This document shows, one piece after another, positions 24,342 through 33,401 of a DNA stretch of 64,000 nt (its first letter is position 1; every line of letters starts with the position of its first letter). Position numbers and translations under genes: made by a program. The DNA comes from Amycolatopsis saalfeldensis (GTDB lineage Bacteria > Actinomycetota > Actinomycetes > Mycobacteriales > Pseudonocardiaceae): the NCBI RefSeq assembly GCF_900110575.1, contig NZ_FOEF01000016.1, positions 62,001 to 126,000 on the forward strand, read 5' to 3'. The notes under the pieces were generated by a model. It worked only from the letters and a program-made list of their open reading frames with translations, was not told the origin of the DNA and searched no databases.

Positions 24342-26303
24342 GTGGAACCAGAGACGGATGGTGCTACCGAAAGTGATCCGACCGACCGCGAGGACCGCGC
24401 TGACGATTCCCGCGTGCTCCGTCGCCGCAGGTGGCGCAAGGTCCGCCGGATCGCTTACTGCGTTTTCGGGGCCGGCGTCGGGCTGCCGCTTATCGCGTTC
24501 TGGATCGCTTACCTGCTGCTGGACGTCCGCAGCCCGCAGGACGTGCTCGCCTCACTGGACAAAACGGTGGTCCTGAAGTACTCCGACGGCAGCGAGCTGC
24601 TCAAGGTCCCGCCGGCCGAAGGCGATCGCCTGTTCGTGCCGTATGCGAAGGTCCCGGAGAAGCTGCGCGACGCGATCATCGCGACCGAGGACCCGACGTT
24701 CTGGGACAACGCCGGCTTCGACCCCACCGGCATCGGCCGCGCGTTCCTCACCGGCGTCGGCGGCGGCTCCGGCATCACGCAGCAGTACATCAAGAAGTCC
24801 ACCGGCGACGACGACGCGACGATCGGGCGCAAGCTCGAGGAGCTGGTGCTGGCCACGAAGATCACCCAGCAGCAGAGCAAGGAGCAGATCTTCGAGAGCT
24901 ACGTCAACATCATCTCGTTCGGCCGCGGCACGTTCGGCCCGGCCGCGGCGATGAACGCGTACTTCGGGCGGAACCTCGACGACAGCATGACCTGGAGCGA
25001 AGCCGCTTTCCTGGCCGGGATGATCCAGTCGCCCTCGGTGCACGACCCCGCGGTGTCGGGCGACGCGCACGCGGCCAAGCGCTGGGACTACGTGCGCGAC
25101 AAGGTCGTGGAGCGTGGTTACGTCAAGGGTGCGGACGCCGCGGCTATGGCGTACCCGGGCGCGGAGATCCAAGCGCCTTCCGAGACGCGCGCGAGCCGGC
25201 TGACCTACGACGAGTACCACGTCAAACAGCAGGTGCTCGCCGAGCTGGAGCAGGACGGGTTCCCGCTTTCCCGGCTGCAGCAAGGAAACCTGACCGTGCA
25301 GACGACGCTGGACCGTGGGGCGCAGGCCGCCGCGCGCTCGTCGCTGGCCGACCGGCTGAAGGGCGAGCCCAAGGAGTTCCGTGGCGGTCTGGTGTCCGTC
25401 GACCCGTCGACCGGCGCGGTGCGCGCGTACGACGGGGGCGACAACGGCGTCCGCGACTACGCGGGTTCGGAGCACGCGGCGGGCTCCGCGTTTTACCCGT
25501 TCACCCTCGCCGCCGGGCTGCGTCAGGGAATCTCGCCCGACCAGCCGGTGGCGGCGCCGGAGCGGGTCAGCTTCCTCGGCGAGGAGTTCGTCTACCCCCA
25601 ACGCTGTGCCAAGCCCTGCACGCTGCGCAGCGCCATGGCCTCGGGCGCGGACACCCCGTTCATCGGGCTGGCCGGAAAAGTCGGGCCCGACGCACTGAGC
25701 GCGACGGCGCGTGACGCCGGGATCCCGGCGACCATCGACGGCGCACCGACGCTTCGGGAAAAGGACGGTTACCTGATCGGCTCGGGCATCGCCGTCGGCC
25801 GGTACCCGTTGCGGCCAATGGACTTGGCCGGCGCGTACGCGAGCTTCGCCGACGGCGGCCTGCGCACCACCCCGCACCTGGTGGAGAAGGTCCTCGACCA
25901 GGACGGCGAAGTCGTGTGGCAGCACGACAACACGGCCAAGCCCGCCTTCGACGCCGACCCGGACGTGAGCAAGCGCATCGCCGACGGCGTGACCGGCGTG
26001 CTCCAGACCGCCCTGCCCGACGGCCGCCCCGCCGCGCTGCGCACGGGCGAGTTCCAGCACGGCGACTCCACCGACAACCAAGACGGCTGGGCGATCGGCT
26101 ACACCCCGCAGCTCGCCACGGCCGTGTGGATCGGCTCCGACGACGACCGCCGCCTGTTCGACGCCAAGGGCGCGAAACTGGTCGGCGCGACCGTGCCCGC
26201 GGACGTCTGGCGGGCCTTCATGACCCAGGCGCACAAGTCGCTGCCGGTCCGCTGGAACTCGGCGACCGGCAAACCCGTCGAGCGGCGGCTCCCCGGCTCC
26301 TGA
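24342..26303 (+). CDS. Class A penicillin-binding protein with altered transpeptidase motifs
   Basis: The 653-residue protein has an Arg-rich cytoplasmic start, one membrane helix (about residues 37-60) and a GT51 transglycosylase domain (about 70-250) with TEDPTFW, GSGITQQYIKK, RKLEEL and ESYVNIISFGRG, all as in active actinobacterial enzymes. The transpeptidase domain (about 345-600) looks unlike an active one: SxxK is SAFY (382-385), SxN is GAD (435-437) and KTG is RTG followed by Glu (567-570). It may polymerise glycan but not cross-link. GTG 24342 lacks a clear ribosome binding site. Confidence 0.85.
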   Translation: MEPETDGATESDPTDREDRADDSRVLRRRRWRKVRRIAYCVFGAGVGLPLIAFWIAYLLLDVRSPQDVLASLDKTVVLKYSDGSELLKVPPAEGDRLFVPYAKVPEKLRDAIIATEDPTFWDNAGFDPTGIGRAFLTGVGGGSGITQQYIKKSTGDDDATIGRKLEELVLATKITQQQSKEQIFESYVNIISFGRGTFGPAAAMNAYFGRNLDDSMTWSEAAFLAGMIQSPSVHDPAVSGDAHAAKRWDYVRDKVVERGYVKGADAAAMAYPGAEIQAPSETRASRLTYDEYHVKQQVLAELEQDGFPLSRLQQGNLTVQTTLDRGAQAAARSSLADRLKGEPKEFRGGLVSVDPSTGAVRAYDGGDNGVRDYAGSEHAAGSAFYPFTLAAGLRQGISPDQPVAAPERVSFLGEEFVYPQRCAKPCTLRSAMASGADTPFIGLAGKVGPDALSATARDAGIPATIDGAPTLREKDGYLIGSGIAVGRYPLRPMDLAGAYASFADGGLRTTPHLVEKVLDQDGEVVWQHDNTAKPAFDADPDVSKRIADGVTGVLQTALPDGRPAALRTGEFQHGDSTDNQDGWAIGYTPQLATAVWIGSDDDRRLFDAKGAKLVGATVPADVWRAFMTQAHKSLPVRWNSATGKPVERRLPGS

Positions 26304-26335
26304 GGCGTGGTGAGTGGCCGGCCACCCACCGGTCC

Positions 26336-26992
26336 TCAGCGGACGCGGGCGAGCACGAAGCCGTCGTAACCCTTGCTGCCGACGGTTTGCACGGCCGTGG
26401 CGTCGAGCCGGTCGTCGCCCTGCATCGCCTCGAGCATCCCCCGCACGCCGCAGACGGCGGCGTCGGAGCCGGATTCCTCGAGCACGGCGCAGCCACGCAC
26501 GACGTTGTCCACCACGATCGTCGTGCCGGGCCGCGAGAGTTCCAGCGCGGCGGCGAGGTACCCGGGCAGGTTGACCTTGTCGGCGTCGATGAAGACGAAG
26601 TCGAACGGCCCGGTCAGCCCCGGCAGCGTCTCGAGCGCGGGGCCGACGCGGATGTCCACCACGTCCTCGCCGAAGCCCGCCCGGTCGAGGTTCGCGCGCG
26701 CGACCTTCGCGTGCCTCGGCTCGTACTCGCAGGTCACGAGCTTGCCGCCGGGCGCGAGCGCGCGGGCCAGCCAGATCGTGCTGTACCCGCCGAGCGTGCC
26801 GATCTCGAGGATCGACCGCGCGCCGGCCGTCGCGGCCAGCAGGTGAAGCAGTTTGCCCTGGTTGGGCGCGACGGCGATGGACGGCAGCCCGGCCGCCGCC
26901 GAGTCGGCCAGCGCGGCGTCGAGCACCGGGTCGGCGGGGATCAGCGCGTCGGACAGGTAGTTGTCGACTTCGGTCCAGAGTTCGCGGTTCAT
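26336..26992 (-). CDS. Class I SAM-dependent O-methyltransferase
   Basis: The 218-residue protein is of the caffeoyl-CoA/catechol O-methyltransferase type: GKLLHLLAATAGARSILEIG leads into the SAM-binding glycine loop (EIGTLGGYST), and FIDADK and VVDNVVRG give the metal and substrate site. The substrate is unknown. It ends 33 bp from the convergent PBP gene; ATG 26992 has GGAGGTGCC upstream. Confidence 0.88.
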   Translation of the reverse strand: MNRELWTEVDNYLSDALIPADPVLDAALADSAAAGLPSIAVAPNQGKLLHLLAATAGARSILEIGTLGGYSTIWLARALAPGGKLVTCEYEPRHAKVARANLDRAGFGEDVVDIRVGPALETLPGLTGPFDFVFIDADKVNLPGYLAAALELSRPGTTIVVDNVVRGCAVLEESGSDAAVCGVRGMLEAMQGDDRLDATAVQTVGSKGYDGFVLARVR

Positions 26993-27040
26993 GGCACCTC
27001 CGTGGCCAATCTAGGGCAACCCGGCGACCTGCGGAGAACC

Positions 27041-27868
27041 TCATTCACCGCGGCGCGTGGCCTTCGGGATCACCAGCGGGGTGCCGGTTTCCGGGCAGGG
27101 CATCACGCGGCAGGGGAGTTCGAAGATCTTCTCGACGTTTTCCTCCGTGACGACCTCGGCCGGGGTGCCGGTGGCCAGCACCTGGCCGTCGCGCATCGCG
27201 ATCATGTGCGTGGCGTAGCGGGCGGCGTGGTTGAGGTCGTGCAGCACGGCCACGAGCGTGCGGCCCTGCTCGGCGTGCAGCTGCGCGCACAGGTCGAGGA
27301 TGTCCATCTGGTGCGCGATGTCCAGGTACGTCGTGGGCTCGTCGAGCAGCAGCAGGTCGGTCTGCTGCGCCAGCGCCATCGCCATCCAGACGCGCTGGCG
27401 CTGGCCGCCGGACAGCTCGTCCACCAGCCGCTCGGCCAGGTCGTCGACCCCGGTGGCGCGCATGGACTCCGCGACCACGGCGGCGTCGTCACGGGACCAC
27501 TGGCGCAGCAGGCGCTGGTGCGGGTACCGGCCGCGCGCGACGAGGTCGGCCACCGTGATGCCGTCCGGTGCGACCGAGCTCTGCGGCAGCAGCCCCAGCC
27601 GGCGCGCGACCTCCTTCGCGCCGTAGCTGGAGATCACCTCGCCGTCGAGGTACACCGATCCCTGGCGCGGCTTGAGCATGCGCGCCAGCGCCCGCAGAAG
27701 GGTGGTCTTGCCGCAGGCGTTCGGGCCGACGATGACCGTGAACGACTTGTCGGGGATGACCACGCCGAGCTGCTCGGCGACGGTGCGCCCGTCGTAGGCG
27801 AGGGTCAGTGCCTCGGCGTGCAGGCGCGGCTCGGCACGGGGCGGCGCTTCGGCGATCGTCTGTTCCAC
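27041..27868 (-). CDS. Siderophore/heme ABC transporter ATPase (FepC/FhuC-like)
   Basis: The 275-residue ATPase has Walker A GPNACGKTT, signature LSGGQRQR, Walker B LLLLDEPTTYLD and the H-loop in AVLHDLNHA, matching the iron-siderophore uptake family (COG1120). Unusually, no permease or binding-protein gene is adjacent, so it likely serves a distant transporter. The GTG start directly abuts an iron box (27869-27887), leaving no room for a ribosome binding site, so the mRNA may be leaderless. An IdeR/DmdR-type repressor would switch it off when iron is plentiful. Confidence 0.88.
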   Translation of the reverse strand: MEQTIAEAPPRAEPRLHAEALTLAYDGRTVAEQLGVVIPDKSFTVIVGPNACGKTTLLRALARMLKPRQGSVYLDGEVISSYGAKEVARRLGLLPQSSVAPDGITVADLVARGRYPHQRLLRQWSRDDAAVVAESMRATGVDDLAERLVDELSGGQRQRVWMAMALAQQTDLLLLDEPTTYLDIAHQMDILDLCAQLHAEQGRTLVAVLHDLNHAARYATHMIAMRDGQVLATGTPAEVVTEENVEKIFELPCRVMPCPETGTPLVIPKATRRGE

Positions 27869-27887
27869 AAAGGCTAGGCTAACCTAG
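27869..27887 (-). promoter_or_regulatory. IdeR/DmdR iron box
   Basis: AAAGGCTAGGCTAACCTAG matches the consensus TTAGGTTAGGCTAACCTAA at 15 of 19 positions. It lies immediately upstream of the ABC ATPase start codon and 100 bp from the divergent MocR gene. Confidence 0.85.
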
Positions 27888-27987
27888 TGACCCTCGTTCG
27901 GGGAGTTCCGTGGGTCGCATTCGCCCACCGTGACGGCCCGGTGCCATCATGCGAGCGGAAAATCCGCCGGCGCGAGCGAAGGTGACG

Positions 27988-29325
27988 ATGGACGACTACC
28001 GAGTCGTCGCGGACGAACTCGCCGCTGAAATCGAGGCCGGGCGCCTGCGTCCCGGCGACCGTCTGCCGCCGCAGCGCCGCTTCGCGCGTGACCGCGGGAT
28101 CGCCGGCTCCACCGCGGCCCGCGTGTACAGCGAGCTGACCCGTCGCGGGCTGGCCGTCGGCGAGGTCGGCAGAGGGACTTTCGTGCGCGCCGCCCGTCCG
28201 GCGCCCGAGCCCGCGCTGGCCGAGCCGGGCGACGCGAGGGTCGACCTGGAACTCAACTTCGCCGTGCTGCCAAGCCAATCCGCGAAGCTTGCGTACGCGC
28301 TGGAGCCGCTGCTTCGCGCCGACGTCTTCACAGATGCGCTGTACCCGGCGGGCGCGGCGGGCACGAAAGCCGTTCGCGAAGCCGCCGCGGGACTGCTCGC
28401 GCGCGGCGGCTGGACGCCTGACCCGGGCTCGGTGCTGATCACCGGCAACGGGCGGCAAGGCATCGCGGCGGCGGTCTCGGCGTTCGTGCCGACGGGGGAG
28501 CGGCTGGCGGTCGAGGCGCTGACGTACCCCGTGGTCAAGGCGATGGCGACACGGCTGGGCGTCGAGCTGGTGCCGATCGCGACCGACGCCGACGGCCTGG
28601 TCCCCGCCGCGCTCGCGGCCGCCCACGCGGCGGCGCCGGTGCGCGCGCTGTACGTCCAGCCGACGCTGCACAACCCGCTCGGCCCGACCATGTCCGCGGC
28701 CCGGCGCGCCGAGCTGGCGGACACCGTGCGGCGGCTCGATCTGCCGGTGATCGAGGACGGCATCTACACCTTCCTGCGCCCGGACACCGAGCCGCTCGCC
28801 GCGCTGGCGCCGGAGCGGACGGTGTTCGTCGACAGCCTGTCCAAGCGCGTCGCCCCGGGGCTCACGGCGGGTTTTCTGGCGACGCCCGCGCAGTGGACTT
28901 CGCGGCTCGCCGCGGCGGTGCGCTCCGGCGGCTGGGCCGCGTCGCGCTTCGCCATGGAGGCGGCGACGCGCTGGATCGCCGGCGGCGTGCTGGCCGAGGT
29001 CGAAGACGCGAAGCGCGCTGACGCCGCGAAGCGCGCGAAGATCGTCGACGAGCGGCTCGCCGGCTTCCGCGTGCTCGGCGACCCGGCCGCTTACCACCGT
29101 TGGTGGGAGCTGCCGGAACAGTGGCGGGCGGAGACGTTCGTGGCGGCGGCCGCGCGCCGGGGCATCGCGCTCTCGCCCGCGGCCGCTTTCGCCGTGCTGC
29201 CGGGACACGCGCCGAACGCCGTGCGGTTCGCCGTTTCCGCGCCACCGGAGGAGACCCTGGCCGCTGCGCTGGACGCACTGGCCGGGCTGGCGGCCGGATC
29301 GCCGGAGGACACCCTCGTCGAATAA
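27988..29325 (+). CDS. MocR-type regulator (GntR HTH fused to aminotransferase domain)
   Basis: The 445-residue protein joins a GntR winged helix (about residues 1-68, LPPQRRFARDRGIAGSTAARV) to a class I aminotransferase-like domain whose PLP lysine is in VDSLSKRVAPG. Such MocR proteins act as regulators that bind PLP, some of them controlling pyridoxal synthesis or amino-acid and transporter genes. ATG 27988 is chosen for its GAAGG site; ATG 27949 is in frame. It is divergent from the iron-regulated ATPase, but the iron box is closer to the latter. Confidence 0.85.
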   Translation: MDDYRVVADELAAEIEAGRLRPGDRLPPQRRFARDRGIAGSTAARVYSELTRRGLAVGEVGRGTFVRAARPAPEPALAEPGDARVDLELNFAVLPSQSAKLAYALEPLLRADVFTDALYPAGAAGTKAVREAAAGLLARGGWTPDPGSVLITGNGRQGIAAAVSAFVPTGERLAVEALTYPVVKAMATRLGVELVPIATDADGLVPAALAAAHAAAPVRALYVQPTLHNPLGPTMSAARRAELADTVRRLDLPVIEDGIYTFLRPDTEPLAALAPERTVFVDSLSKRVAPGLTAGFLATPAQWTSRLAAAVRSGGWAASRFAMEAATRWIAGGVLAEVEDAKRADAAKRAKIVDERLAGFRVLGDPAAYHRWWELPEQWRAETFVAAAARRGIALSPAAAFAVLPGHAPNAVRFAVSAPPEETLAAALDALAGLAAGSPEDTLVE

Positions 29326-29327
29326 AG

Positions 29328-29373
29328 CTCGTGAGTGTTCAGGACGGTTCTAACCGGCGTGAACACTCACGAG
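29328..29373. terminator. Long hairpin between convergent genes
   Basis: A perfect 14-bp stem (CTCGTGAGTGTTCA, 29328-29341, with 29360-29373) encloses an imperfect CGGTT/AACCG inner pairing. It overlaps the stop codon of the minus-strand membrane protein gene. I recall similar hairpins in Amycolatopsis genomes; here it likely terminates both convergent genes. Confidence 0.75.
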
Positions 29374-31172
29374 GACCACTTGCCGACGAAACTGCCGCAC
29401 ACCACCGGCCGCCCGGTGAGTTTCGCGCGGATCGCGTTCTCCAGCCCGGTGTAGTCGACGTTCGGGGTGTCCGGGGGCACCGACGCGGGCACCGGGCCGC
29501 CGTCGGCGAGGGTTTCGTTCGACACCGTTTCGAAGATCACCAGGTAGTCGCCCTCGCGGTTCAGGCGGTCGGCCGTGGCGAGCATGCGCTCGGGCGCGTC
29601 GCCGACGATCTCGGCCGGCAGCGGCCACTCCAGCGGGAACGGGTTGCGCAGGCCGAAAGCGGGGTAGGCGAACGGGTTGTCCGGCAGCACTGCCACCCGG
29701 CCGGCCGGGTAGCGGTTCAGGCAGTCGCGGATCTGGGCGACGTAGGCGAACGTGGCGGGGTTCGTGCGGATGCCCGCCATGGCCGGGCTGACCGTGCCGA
29801 GGTCGGCGGTGAGCTTGTCGTGCGAGAGGTCGTGGTAGGCCGCTTCGTCGTGGTGCGCGACGACCATCCAGCCGCACAGCGCGACGATGGTGAGGCCGGC
29901 CGTTGCCGTCACCCACGGGCGGGCGAAGCGGCGCCGTACCAGCGCGCGTTCCGGCAGGATCCCGGCGACCAGCAGCAACGCGGTGAGCGCGAGGGAGCCG
30001 GTGAGCAGCGTCGGGGTGTCGTTGCCCCAGGAGAGGCTGGTCATGAAGCCGGTCGCGAGCACCAGCAGCCCGGCCCACGGCAGCCGCTTGCACACGGTCG
30101 CGTGCACCACCACGGCCATCGCGAGGATCCACCACAGCACGTCGGCCCAGCGCGACGAGCCCGTGAACCGGCCGTCCACCATGGTCCAGACCACTGCGGC
30201 CGCGCCGCCCAGCGCGAGCAGCCACGAGGCCGCGCGCCCGGCCACGCCGAGCCGGTCGCCGGTGAGGCGCACCAGCACCAGGACAACGGCGATCGCGGCG
30301 AAGAAGGTCAGCTCGCGCACCGGCGGGAGCATCAGCGCCCCGGGGTCGTCCAGCCACAGGCCGAGCAGGCGCTCGCCGTACACGGGGATGCCGCCGGTCA
30401 GCTGGGCGACCATCTCGCCGAAGCCGCCGCCGGCCGTCACCCAGGCGAGGTAACCGATGCCGAACGCGCCGAGCGCCAGGACGTCGGGGACCAGGCGGCG
30501 CCTGCGGTCCGGGTAGCTGAGCGTCCAGGCCAGGCCGATCAGGGCGGCGGGCACGAAGCTCTGCTTCATGAACACGGCCGAACCGAGCAGCACGAGCCCG
30601 CCGAGCCGGGGCAGCGCCCTGCCGCTGCGCAGGCCGGCGTCCAGTGCCCAGGCGCCGCACGCGGTGAGCGTGATGCCGTCGACGGTGTGCCAGGCCATGA
30701 GCGGGAACCCGTTGAGGTTGATCAGCGCGGTGGCGGCGACCAGCGCCGTGCGCCCGGCTCCCCACGTGCGCACCGGCCGCCGCATGACCAGCGCGGCGAA
30801 CGCGATCGTGGCGAAGATGATCTCGACCATCGCGAAGACGCTGGAGGAGAAGAACAACGGTCCCGGCAGCGCGAAGTCGGCCACGTGCAGGATCGCCGAC
30901 CCGAGCGGCCGCGCGGAGATGATGTCGGCGTGCGGGACCTCGCCCTGCAGCACCCGCCAGGCCTGCGCCAGGATGAACCCCTGGTCGGTCGGGTGGAACC
31001 CGAACCGCCCGACGCGCAGCTCGGTCACGAACGCGAGCCCCGCCACCCACGCGGCGTGCACGGCCCACCGCACCACCACCGCCCGCCGCGGCCGCCCGGG
31101 ACCCCCCGCGGCGACCGACGGCAGCGCCGGACTGGCGACGTCCACGCTGGCCTCTTCCTTCCCGTTCCGCAC
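29367..31172 (-). CDS. Polytopic membrane protein, GT-C glycosyltransferase-like
   Basis: The 601-residue protein has about 11-13 hydrophobic helices and a C-terminal extracytoplasmic domain of about 150 residues. An early loop contains HPTDQGFILAQAWRVLQGEVPHADI-like sequence (an Asp-containing loop after the first helix), as in GT-C membrane glycosyltransferases that use lipid-linked sugars. Catalysis is not proven by sequence. GTG 31172 has GGGGAG upstream. The long frame antisense to it is a GC-rich shadow. The 207-bp gap to the next gene contains no gene. Confidence 0.65.
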   Translation of the reverse strand: MRNGKEEASVDVASPALPSVAAGGPGRPRRAVVVRWAVHAAWVAGLAFVTELRVGRFGFHPTDQGFILAQAWRVLQGEVPHADIISARPLGSAILHVADFALPGPLFFSSSVFAMVEIIFATIAFAALVMRRPVRTWGAGRTALVAATALINLNGFPLMAWHTVDGITLTACGAWALDAGLRSGRALPRLGGLVLLGSAVFMKQSFVPAALIGLAWTLSYPDRRRRLVPDVLALGAFGIGYLAWVTAGGGFGEMVAQLTGGIPVYGERLLGLWLDDPGALMLPPVRELTFFAAIAVVLVLVRLTGDRLGVAGRAASWLLALGGAAAVVWTMVDGRFTGSSRWADVLWWILAMAVVVHATVCKRLPWAGLLVLATGFMTSLSWGNDTPTLLTGSLALTALLLVAGILPERALVRRRFARPWVTATAGLTIVALCGWMVVAHHDEAAYHDLSHDKLTADLGTVSPAMAGIRTNPATFAYVAQIRDCLNRYPAGRVAVLPDNPFAYPAFGLRNPFPLEWPLPAEIVGDAPERMLATADRLNREGDYLVIFETVSNETLADGGPVPASVPPDTPNVDYTGLENAIRAKLTGRPVVCGSFVGKWSS

Positions 31173-31379
31173 TGTCTCCCCGCCCCGGCCGGGTCGGACA
31201 GCGATGGTAACGGCCGCGCCCGCGCCCGATCGGGCGCACCTTGCCCGCCGTTGCGCGGGACTGGGACAAGCCTGTCCCGGCCGGGATGGCGCGCGGAATC
31301 CGGGACGCCGGAGGCCGGGTCGGTTTCCGGCGAGGACGTGAAGGCGGCGTACGCGGATCGGGTGGGACCCGCCCCGAGG

Positions 31380-33338
31380 TCAGGCCCGCCGCCGCCAGAG
31401 GAGCCGCGTCAGGGTTCGGGCCACTGAGGCCACCGCGGGCTCACGGGGGAGGTGCTTGGCCTCCGGCGCGGATTCCGGCATCACCCGATAGGCCAGGTGG
31501 ACCACGAAACGCGTCAGGTTCGGGGCGGCCAGGGTGGCCAGTTCGGCGGCGCGGCCCTCCGGCAGGCTCAAGATCTGCGGCCGCTCCTCCAGTGCCTTGA
31601 CCACCAGCGCCGCCGCGCGTTCGGGGGAGCTGGAGGGCAGGCCGCGGTAGCCGGAGGGGGCGATCATGGGCGTGCGGACCAAGGGCATGCGGACGGAGCT
31701 GAAGGTGATGCCGTCCGTCAGGGTCTCGCGGCCGGCCGCCTGGCCGAACTCCTCCAGCGCCGCCTTCGACGCCAGGTAAGCCGAGAACCGCGGGGTGTCG
31801 GTCTGCAACCCCATCGTGGTCACGTTCACCACGTGGCCGAAACCCCGCTCCGCCATGGACGGCAGCAGGCCCAGCGTCAGCCGCACGGGGCCGAAGTAGT
31901 TGACGGCCATCGTGCGCTCGTAGTCGTGGAACCGCTCCGTCGAAAGCTGCACCGAGCGGCGGATCGAGCGGCCCGCGTTGTTCGCCAGCATGTCGACGGC
32001 GCCGTGGTCGGCGAGGACGTGCTTCACCAGCGCGTCCACGGCGTCACCATCGGTCAGGTCGCACGGGTACGCCGCGGCCTGCCCGCCCGCGGCCGTGATC
32101 TCCGCGCGCACCTCCTCCAGCTCGTCCGCGCGCCGCGCCACGAGAAGGACTTTCGCGCCGCGACGCGCGACGGCGAGTGCCGAAGAGCGGCCGATGCCCG
32201 AAGACGCCCCAGTGATCAGCACAACGCGTCCGTCGAGACCCGGCTTACGAGCGCGGTCGGGGTCGAGGTTCGCGCGCCAGTAGCGGTACAACGGGCCGGC
32301 GTAGTCCCGTAGCTCGGCCAGCGTGACGCCGCTGCCGTACAGCTCCGAAGTCGTCCGCGCGGTGTCGAACTCGACGGCCATGCTCAGGTGCGGCAGGACT
32401 TCCAGCGGGATGCCCAGCTCGCTCAACACGGCGGCGCGCGTGGCGCGTCCACCGGGAATCAGGTCGACGCCCGCGGCCAGGCGCGACGCGACCGCGCGCA
32501 GCGGGCCCGACGGCAGCGTCGCCACGATCCGGGGCCCGCCCGCGGCCCGCGCGAACGCGTTGTAGACCTCGCCCAGCTTCTGCGGCCGCGGCGACGCGAG
32601 GTGGTACGTGCTGCCCGAAGCCGCTTCGCGGTGCATCAGGTACTCCATCGCCTCCACGACGTAGTCCACCGGCACCAGGTTCGTCGCGCCCAGCTCCGGC
32701 GCGGGCATCGGCAGCCGCTGCGGCAGCGCGGCGAGGCGCGAGATGGCGGGGAGGAAGTAGTACGGGCCGTCGATCTTGTCCATCTCGCCGGTGCGCGAAT
32801 CGCCGACCACGGCGCTGGGCCGGTAAACGCGGAAGGGCACCTCGCGCTGCGCGCGGACCAGCTTCTCGGCCTCGAACTTCGTTGCGTGATAAGGCGAACT
32901 GAACGTCTGGCCGAGGTCGAAGTCGGTCTCGGCGAAGCGGCCGGCGTGGTTGCCGGCCACGGCGATCGACGACACGTGGTGCAGCAGTCCCGCTCGCGCG
33001 GCGGCGGCGAAGGCGAGCACGTTGCGGGTGCCGTCGACGTTCGCGGCGCGGTTGGCCTCGTCGCTCGCGGTCAGGTCGTAGACGGCGCCGAGGTGGACCA
33101 CGTGGTCGAGGCCGCCGAACGCCGCCGGGTCGAGGCCCAGCAACGGCTCGGTGAGGTCGCCGACGGCGGGCGCCAGCTTCTCGGCGCCCGCCCAGCCGCG
33201 CGCCAGTCCGGCCAGGCGGTCGCGGGAGGTGTTCCGGACGAGGACGTGCACGGCGGTGGTGTCCTGCCGCCGCAGCAGCCGGGCGACCAGGCGCTTCCCC
33301 AGGAAGCCCGTCGCGCCCGTCACGAAGTAGGTCGTCAT
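31380..33338 (-). CDS. Two-domain SDR acyl-CoA reductase (AcrA1-like)
   Basis: The 652-residue protein fuses an extended SDR (residues about 1-360; TGATGFLG, YHATK) to a classical SDR (about 370-650; ITGASSGIG, NNAGR, YLASK). The architecture and length match mycobacterial AcrA1, proposed to reduce acyl-CoA to aldehyde or alcohol in wax and lipid metabolism. Both active sites look intact. A 14-bp palindrome lies 38 bp upstream of the ATG and is a good candidate for a TetR-family operator. Confidence 0.8.
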   Translation of the reverse strand: MTTYFVTGATGFLGKRLVARLLRRQDTTAVHVLVRNTSRDRLAGLARGWAGAEKLAPAVGDLTEPLLGLDPAAFGGLDHVVHLGAVYDLTASDEANRAANVDGTRNVLAFAAAARAGLLHHVSSIAVAGNHAGRFAETDFDLGQTFSSPYHATKFEAEKLVRAQREVPFRVYRPSAVVGDSRTGEMDKIDGPYYFLPAISRLAALPQRLPMPAPELGATNLVPVDYVVEAMEYLMHREAASGSTYHLASPRPQKLGEVYNAFARAAGGPRIVATLPSGPLRAVASRLAAGVDLIPGGRATRAAVLSELGIPLEVLPHLSMAVEFDTARTTSELYGSGVTLAELRDYAGPLYRYWRANLDPDRARKPGLDGRVVLITGASSGIGRSSALAVARRGAKVLLVARRADELEEVRAEITAAGGQAAAYPCDLTDGDAVDALVKHVLADHGAVDMLANNAGRSIRRSVQLSTERFHDYERTMAVNYFGPVRLTLGLLPSMAERGFGHVVNVTTMGLQTDTPRFSAYLASKAALEEFGQAAGRETLTDGITFSSVRMPLVRTPMIAPSGYRGLPSSSPERAAALVVKALEERPQILSLPEGRAAELATLAAPNLTRFVVHLAYRVMPESAPEAKHLPREPAVASVARTLTRLLWRRRA

Positions 33339-33375
33339 GGCCGCACCTTCCGTCGGTAGTCTGCGGCGACTCTAC

Positions 33376-33389
33376 CTACTCGCGAGTAG
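33376..33389. promoter_or_regulatory. Palindromic operator CTACTCGCGAGTAG
   Basis: A perfect 14-bp palindrome within a longer imperfect repeat (CTACCTACTCG, then CGAGTAGGAACGGTAG). It sits between the acyl-CoA reductase gene and the small gene upstream. The CTACTCGCGAGTAG form is typical of TetR-family sites; no TetR gene is adjacent. Confidence 0.6.
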
Positions 33390-33401
33390 GAACGGTAGTT
33401 G

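Noticed and set aside
29100..31427. 775-codon plus-strand frame antisense to the membrane protein gene
   Set aside because: It is Arg/Gln/His-rich with no domain, and the minus strand encodes a clear polytopic protein.
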